10,889 bases of DNA, taken from contig JAIPIM010000119.1 in the NCBI GenBank assembly GCA_021734725.1, positions 1 through 10,889 on the forward strand, written 5' to 3'. How positions within the stretch are numbered: position 1 is the stretch's first letter; the number at the start of each line of letters is the position of its first letter. The notes beneath the pieces were generated by a model. That model was not told the DNA's origin. It worked only from the letters and a program-made list of their open reading frames with translations, and made no database searches. Position numbers and translations under genes: made by a program. Positions 7,379 through 10,889 of the stretch are shown here, piece by piece. Origin of the DNA: Minisyncoccota bacterium. Lineage in GTDB: Bacteria > Verrucomicrobiota > Lentisphaeria > Oligosphaerales > MVZH01.

Positions 7379-7570
7379 ATGTGCAAGTGGTACACTGTCT
7401 GCCCTATAAAGTATTTCTATGAACGCGGTGCTCTGGATGAATGCTGGATCGAACAATTCTGTTTCGGGGATCATGAACATTGTATCCGATATCAAATGGA
7501 GGAAGCCGGCAGACCTCACCCGGACAACATGCTGCCGGACGGCAGTATCGACGACCAATTGCCAGCGTAA
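7379..7570 (+). CDS. Small cysteine-rich protein, possible metal or Fe-S binder
   Basis: The 63-residue protein has five cysteines (C2, C8, C22, C28, C35) and a conserved-looking tail (YQMEEAGRPHPDNMLPDGS). I recognise it as a small family of about 60-75 residues, often annotated only by weak similarity to uracil-DNA glycosylases and found in anaerobic bacteria and archaea. The cysteine spacing suggests a zinc or iron-sulphur site; C22 looks least conserved. The frame is open further upstream, but that part merges into the decayed MBL-fold gene and looks non-coding in this frame. I therefore start at ATG 7379, soon after the TAA at 7339. No good ribosome site is seen, and CTG 7361 (LSDKTDM) is an alternative. 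It lies directly before the LarA-like gene. Function unknown. Confidence 0.55.
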   Translation: MCKWYTVCPIKYFYERGALDECWIEQFCFGDHEHCIRYQMEEAGRPHPDNMLPDGSIDDQLPA

Positions 7571-7593
7571 ATACCAGGCCTTATACGGCATTT

Positions 7594-8661
7594 ATGATTT
7601 TGTTTTTGAAGGGGGTGGAAAGGAAACCTGGATTCAGGGGAAAGCTCAACATCGTGTGGTTTAAAGAAGAAGTTGCTAAAATATCGCGGCAGGACATGCT
7701 GAAGCTAGCGCGCCGTTTCGCGCATGAGGCCCGTGATCGCATTTGTGCTCACCCCCAACGGGTACTTCTGCTTCCGCCCGATATAACCCGTGCCCACAGT
7801 GGGGCCGGATGGATTACGGAAGAGCTCTACAAGTTTTTTGCTGGCACATCAGAGGTGCGTGTCATCCCAACCCTTGGCCAGCACGTGCCGCATACGCCCG
7901 AGCAAAACCTGCGCATGTTTGGTTCGATTCCTCAAGACCGGTTCGAGAACCACGACTGGCGGGCGGGAACCAGAACCATCGGTGAGATCCCGGAATCGTT
8001 TGTCACAGAGGTGTCCAGTGGTCAGGCTGGCCGGCCGATTCCGATTTCGCTCAATACATCGCTGCTCGATGGCAACTGGGATTTGATACTCAATATCGGC
8101 CATGTCGTACCCCATGAGGTCCTCGGGTTCGCCAATCACAACAAGAACTACTTCATCGGCCTGGGGGGAAAAGCGACGATTTGCGCGAGCCATATGATGG
8201 CTGCGTGTTGTGGGATCGAAAACAATCTCGGACACCTGATCACACCGTTGCGCGCCTGCTACAACCTGGCCGAACACAAGTACCTGTCCGATCTTCCCGA
8301 TGCCTATCTCAGGCTGATCCGGAAATACGGCTATTGCGGCACGGAAAAGATTATGCGGCTGTGGCGGGAATCCCCGTCCGGGAGTGATTTGAAGGACCTC
8401 ACCCATGGCACGGCGCATCTCATTCACAGTTCCTCGGAGGGGCGCTTTACCATCACCTATGCTCCCGGGGGAATGAGCGAAGACGACATACGCACCGTCA
8501 ATTTTGACTACATGGATTTGGACGAAGCACTCCGTCGCTATAATCCCCTCCGCATGAAAAACGGATTCAACACGATGCCCGACGGCGAAGAGGTCTATTT
8601 CATCGCCACGCCTTCGGCGGGCTTGTGGGCAACGGAAGAAAAACTGCGCCGCAAACATTAG
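7594..8661 (+). CDS. LarA-family (DUF2088) nickel-pincer racemase/epimerase homolog
   Basis: LarA enzymes racemise or epimerise 2-hydroxy acids by hydride transfer using a Ni-pincer nucleotide tethered to a lysine. This protein (355 residues from ATG 7594) keeps the key motifs. PDITRAH (62-68) matches the Asp/Arg motif of LarA. GQHVPHTPEQ supplies the catalytic His97 (LarA His108). VPHEVLGFANHNK gives His174 and Lys184, and ASH gives His200. The His-10-Lys-16-His spacing is identical to lactate racemase His174/Lys184/His200. It is shorter than LarA (about 424), and the C-terminal half is divergent, so it belongs to a different subfamily and need not act on lactate. The start is uncertain: GTG 7654 with AGGGGA upstream is an alternative. 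It ends the right-hand operon, 37 bases from the convergent MFS gene. The LarC-like gene at 3552-4847 would supply the cofactor; LarB and LarE are not in the window. Confidence 0.87.
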   Translation: MILFLKGVERKPGFRGKLNIVWFKEEVAKISRQDMLKLARRFAHEARDRICAHPQRVLLLPPDITRAHSGAGWITEELYKFFAGTSEVRVIPTLGQHVPHTPEQNLRMFGSIPQDRFENHDWRAGTRTIGEIPESFVTEVSSGQAGRPIPISLNTSLLDGNWDLILNIGHVVPHEVLGFANHNKNYFIGLGGKATICASHMMAACCGIENNLGHLITPLRACYNLAEHKYLSDLPDAYLRLIRKYGYCGTEKIMRLWRESPSGSDLKDLTHGTAHLIHSSSEGRFTITYAPGGMSEDDIRTVNFDYMDLDEALRRYNPLRMKNGFNTMPDGEEVYFIATPSAGLWATEEKLRRKH

Positions 8662-8698
8662 CCCATCCGGACGAAACTACCTAATATTTCGCATGACT

Positions 8699-10000
8699 TT
8701 ATGCCAGGTCTGGTTCCCGGGGCCCACACGCGGCGTCACCTTTTCTTGGTTCGCATAGCGTAAATCCAGCCCCCAGTGCACCGATTAACAGCACGCAACC
8801 GACAACCACAACAGCACGATATCCCCATGCATCCGCAAGCCATCCACCCAACAGAGGCATAAAATACACGGGCATCAGAAGGGTCCCCTCAAGCGCGAAA
8901 AGCAATGGCTTGATTTCAGGAGTTCCGATCTCAAGGATATAGCCATTGAAGCCAACAAGCATCGCACTCATGCCCGCACCCGCAAACCCGAAAGCTATAG
9001 CAATAGAAAATGCCGAAGTGGAAAAGAAAATGACTCCCAGGCTGGCTAATGCTAAAGCCAGGCCGGGTAGAATGACAGCCCGCGTCCCACACCGGTTGCC
9101 GAGCGGCATCCAGGCAAAATTACTCAATATCATCGCCGCCTTCTGTACAGCAATATACACCCCGACCCACGCCAGCGGAACACCAACCTCGCGTGTCGCA
9201 TATAGTGTCAGAAAAGGCAGCACAAGGGGGAGCCCCCCGCAAAGCAGGCGGACGCCTATCAGGCGCAATGAGATCGGGTAATGCCGACGCACATGAACTA
9301 ATTCCTGGAAAAGCGGAGGCAGCTCAGCAAGGTGCGTCTGCCCGCGGTTTTTCAAAAACCGAAATTGTGACATCGCAGTATATGCCACTGCAAGTGAGAC
9401 AAAAGACAGTGCGAACAATGCTCCGTAATTGCGCGGCCATGTCAATGTGTCAGATCCCAGAATATACTTGACAACCAGCCCTGCCAGAACAGCCAGGGAT
9501 CCCCCGCTTAACAAGCGCCACCCGAACAGCGTGCTGCGAAACTCAGCCGGAATGGTTGTGCTGATAACATGCTTGAAAGGCAACACCGCAATGCCGCCCC
9601 CCAGCGAATAAACGGAAACAAAGAAAATAAAAACAATGAGAATCCAGATACTTTCTTTCGGCATCAACAGAGCGCCCGCGGCAATCAACCCCCACACCCC
9701 GCAGCGAGTCCAGATACCCACCAGCATTAACGGACGGGCAGAACCCGGGCGCCTGCGAATCAACCGCGCCATGGCAATTTGAGGGAGAACACTCATCGCC
9801 TGTATCAGGCTGACGACGAACCCTATGATCGCTCGGGAGTCCGTGAAACCTGCCAAAAACAGTGGCAGAACCACATAGGGATCTGCAAATGCTGTGGCCG
9901 CATGAAAAAATGCACCGTGCAGAATCCCGTACCACATGTTGTGTCGAGATAAATCACGGTTCAACTGAGAGCTTTCTTCTTTCTCCGAATCCTGTTTCAT
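8699..10000 (-). CDS. Major facilitator superfamily (MFS) transporter
   Basis: The 433-residue protein has about 12 hydrophobic helices in two halves. A polar central loop (about 212-242, FLKNRGQTHLAELPP to HVRRHYP) separates them. A basic loop, RLIRRRPGS (79-87), lies between helices 2 and 3 as in MFS carriers, and a polar N-terminal tail of about 20 residues precedes the first helix. It would be an inner-membrane secondary transporter. Substrate specificity cannot be read from the sequence. It is convergent with the LarA-like gene and lies 61 bases downstream of the metal-transporter-like gene on the same strand. ATG 10000 has no clear ribosome site, and M22 (MWYGILHG) is an alternative start. 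Import or export of the substrate of the neighbouring enzymes is plausible but unproven, because it is on the opposite strand. Confidence 0.85.
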   Translation of the reverse strand: MKQDSEKEESSQLNRDLSRHNMWYGILHGAFFHAATAFADPYVVLPLFLAGFTDSRAIIGFVVSLIQAMSVLPQIAMARLIRRRPGSARPLMLVGIWTRCGVWGLIAAGALLMPKESIWILIVFIFFVSVYSLGGGIAVLPFKHVISTTIPAEFRSTLFGWRLLSGGSLAVLAGLVVKYILGSDTLTWPRNYGALFALSFVSLAVAYTAMSQFRFLKNRGQTHLAELPPLFQELVHVRRHYPISLRLIGVRLLCGGLPLVLPFLTLYATREVGVPLAWVGVYIAVQKAAMILSNFAWMPLGNRCGTRAVILPGLALALASLGVIFFSTSAFSIAIAFGFAGAGMSAMLVGFNGYILEIGTPEIKPLLFALEGTLLMPVYFMPLLGGWLADAWGYRAVVVVGCVLLIGALGAGFTLCEPRKGDAACGPREPDLA

Positions 10001-10061
10001 TGGGTCGAATCTTAATCTTTGCGACGAGCGGTAACATTACTGATCTCAATGCCCCCGTTGA

Positions 10062-10889
10062 TTACATACCTATAACGTAAAAAAGCACGCCAATCACTAC
10101 GGCTGGAACTGTAGTTGTTACGGTCAACCATACCGCAGCACGGGGATTCATGGCAAGTATTGGAAAAAGGGCATCACCATCCTGACTGAGTGTATGAGCG
10201 ACAACTGCAGAAAAGGGGATCACACCTTTTGTGTATAAGGTGACGACCACGATCTGCGGACCGCATCCCGGCACAAGACCGATACAAGCGGTGATGAAGA
10301 CCGGCAGGATTCCCGCCTGCGTAACCATTGCAGCAAGGTCAAGTTGCGTAAAGTGCATGAACAAACTGTATAGAGCATAGGCAACAAACACCCAGAATGT
10401 TACAAACGCTGTTTCATGCGCGTTGTGAATAAACATCTGCTTGAGGGATGCTGTTTTTTCTTCCAATTCTGCGTGGGTATCGTCGGCAAGTCCATGCCGG
10501 CCGGCAATCAGCCATATCACGGAAATTGCAGTACCCGTCAATCCAACAATCCGGTTCAGGTCAAAGCCGATCCATTTACTTATGTCCTGCTGGAACAATA
10601 ATATACCCCCGAGCACCACTCCCAATACAGTGATCAGCCAATATAAAACATAGCCTCTGTGGGTTATCTCGTAACCAAGTGTTCCCATCACCTCCCGATT
10701 GGCGGGATGCAAGGCACTGCTCAGCGCATCTCCCGGTACGTGACCGATGTGAGGCCAACGAGACTCCTGACATGGAAGCGCCGTCTGCATCGCCGTCTTC
10801 TCAATTTTTGCCAACTTGGGGCCAACCCCGAATGCATCGACAACATAGCCGGTTGCAATGCCAACCCCCAGAGAAATAAGATGTATAAA
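10062..10889 (-). CDS. Putative PF11449-type heavy-metal/manganese transporter (5' end outside window)
   Basis: The frame stays open to the window edge, giving 275 visible C-terminal residues. The TTG at 10814 is internal, because the preceding 25 codons read as a membrane helix (LISLGVGIATGYVVD). Several hydrophobic helices are visible. The signature is GLVPGCGPQ (visible 204-212) followed by TLYTKGVIPFSA, SQDGDALFP and NPRAA. I recognise this as the family called ArsP_2, a 10-helix putative heavy-metal exporter often annotated as a manganese transporter. The acidic and polar residues of QDGDALFP lie where ion coordination is plausible. A hydrophilic loop (HAELEEKTASLKQM) lies mid-protein. 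It is upstream of the MFS gene on the same strand. The metal and the direction of transport are not known from the sequence. Confidence 0.8.
   Translation of the reverse strand, partial: FIHLISLGVGIATGYVVDAFGVGPKLAKIEKTAMQTALPCQESRWPHIGHVPGDALSSALHPANREVMGTLGYEITHRGYVLYWLITVLGVVLGGILLFQQDISKWIGFDLNRIVGLTGTAISVIWLIAGRHGLADDTHAELEEKTASLKQMFIHNAHETAFVTFWVFVAYALYSLFMHFTQLDLAAMVTQAGILPVFITACIGLVPGCGPQIVVVTLYTKGVIPFSAVVAHTLSQDGDALFPILAMNPRAAVWLTVTTTVPAVVIGVLFYVIGM

Noticed and set aside
7073..7591. Minus-strand frame of 172 codons opposite the MBL remnant and small cysteine-rich gene
   Set aside because: It has no recognisable motif. The plus strand carries family motifs in this region.
7849..8658. 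Minus-strand frame of 269 codons opposite the LarA homolog
   Set aside because: The plus strand holds the exact LarA active-site pattern. The minus translation is typical antisense of a GC-periodic gene.
1..10889. CRISPR arrays, insertion sequences, tRNA or rRNA genes
   Set aside because: No spaced direct repeats, transposase motifs, terminal inverted repeats or cloverleaf-type sequence were found by eye on either strand.

Overview
The window looks like a bacterial chromosome segment with moderate GC content, probably from an uncultivated environmental lineage. Compact gene clusters with Shine-Dalgarno sites (GGAGG at 1911, AAGGAG at 5228), one good sigma70-type promoter and the protein families present all suggest bacteria. 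I cannot name a phylum. Nothing indicates a phage, plasmid, CRISPR array, rRNA or tRNA.

Left block (1-3340, + strand): the 3' two thirds of an L-fucose/L-arabinose isomerase-fold gene, then a radical SAM enzyme of the AmmeMemoRadiSam type (AmrS), then a complete second isomerase-fold paralog. The gaps are 20 and 52 bases, so this is probably one operon. A perfect 11-bp inverted repeat (3499-3534) lies between its end and the next, convergent gene.

Centre (3552-5240): a minus-strand gene encodes a LarC nickel-insertion protein, the last step of nickel-pincer nucleotide (NPN) cofactor synthesis. A complete TrmO/TsaA-like SAM-binding domain is inserted in it, and it stops where the LarC2 half should begin. 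A 393-base divergent control region follows, holding a TTGTAA-17-TATACT promoter and a leader of about 190 nt for the rightward genes.

Right block (5241-8661, + strand): a third isomerase-fold paralog, a decayed UPF0282-type metallo-beta-lactamase-fold gene (one frameshift, one apparent internal deletion), a small cysteine-rich gene, and a LarA-family (DUF2088) gene. The LarA-like protein keeps the nickel-pincer His/Lys/His pattern at exactly the spacing of lactate racemase. The far right (8699-10889, - strand) holds a 12-helix MFS transporter and the 3' part of a PF11449-type putative heavy-metal/manganese transporter.

My reading is that the centre is an uncharacterised hydroxy-acid or sugar-conversion locus. 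A nickel-pincer epimerase or racemase, with its own unusual LarC, would work beside three metal-dependent sugar-isomerase-like enzymes, possibly supplied by the MFS transporter. The grouping and the active-site residues are visible in the sequence. The substrate and the coupling between the enzymes are inference.
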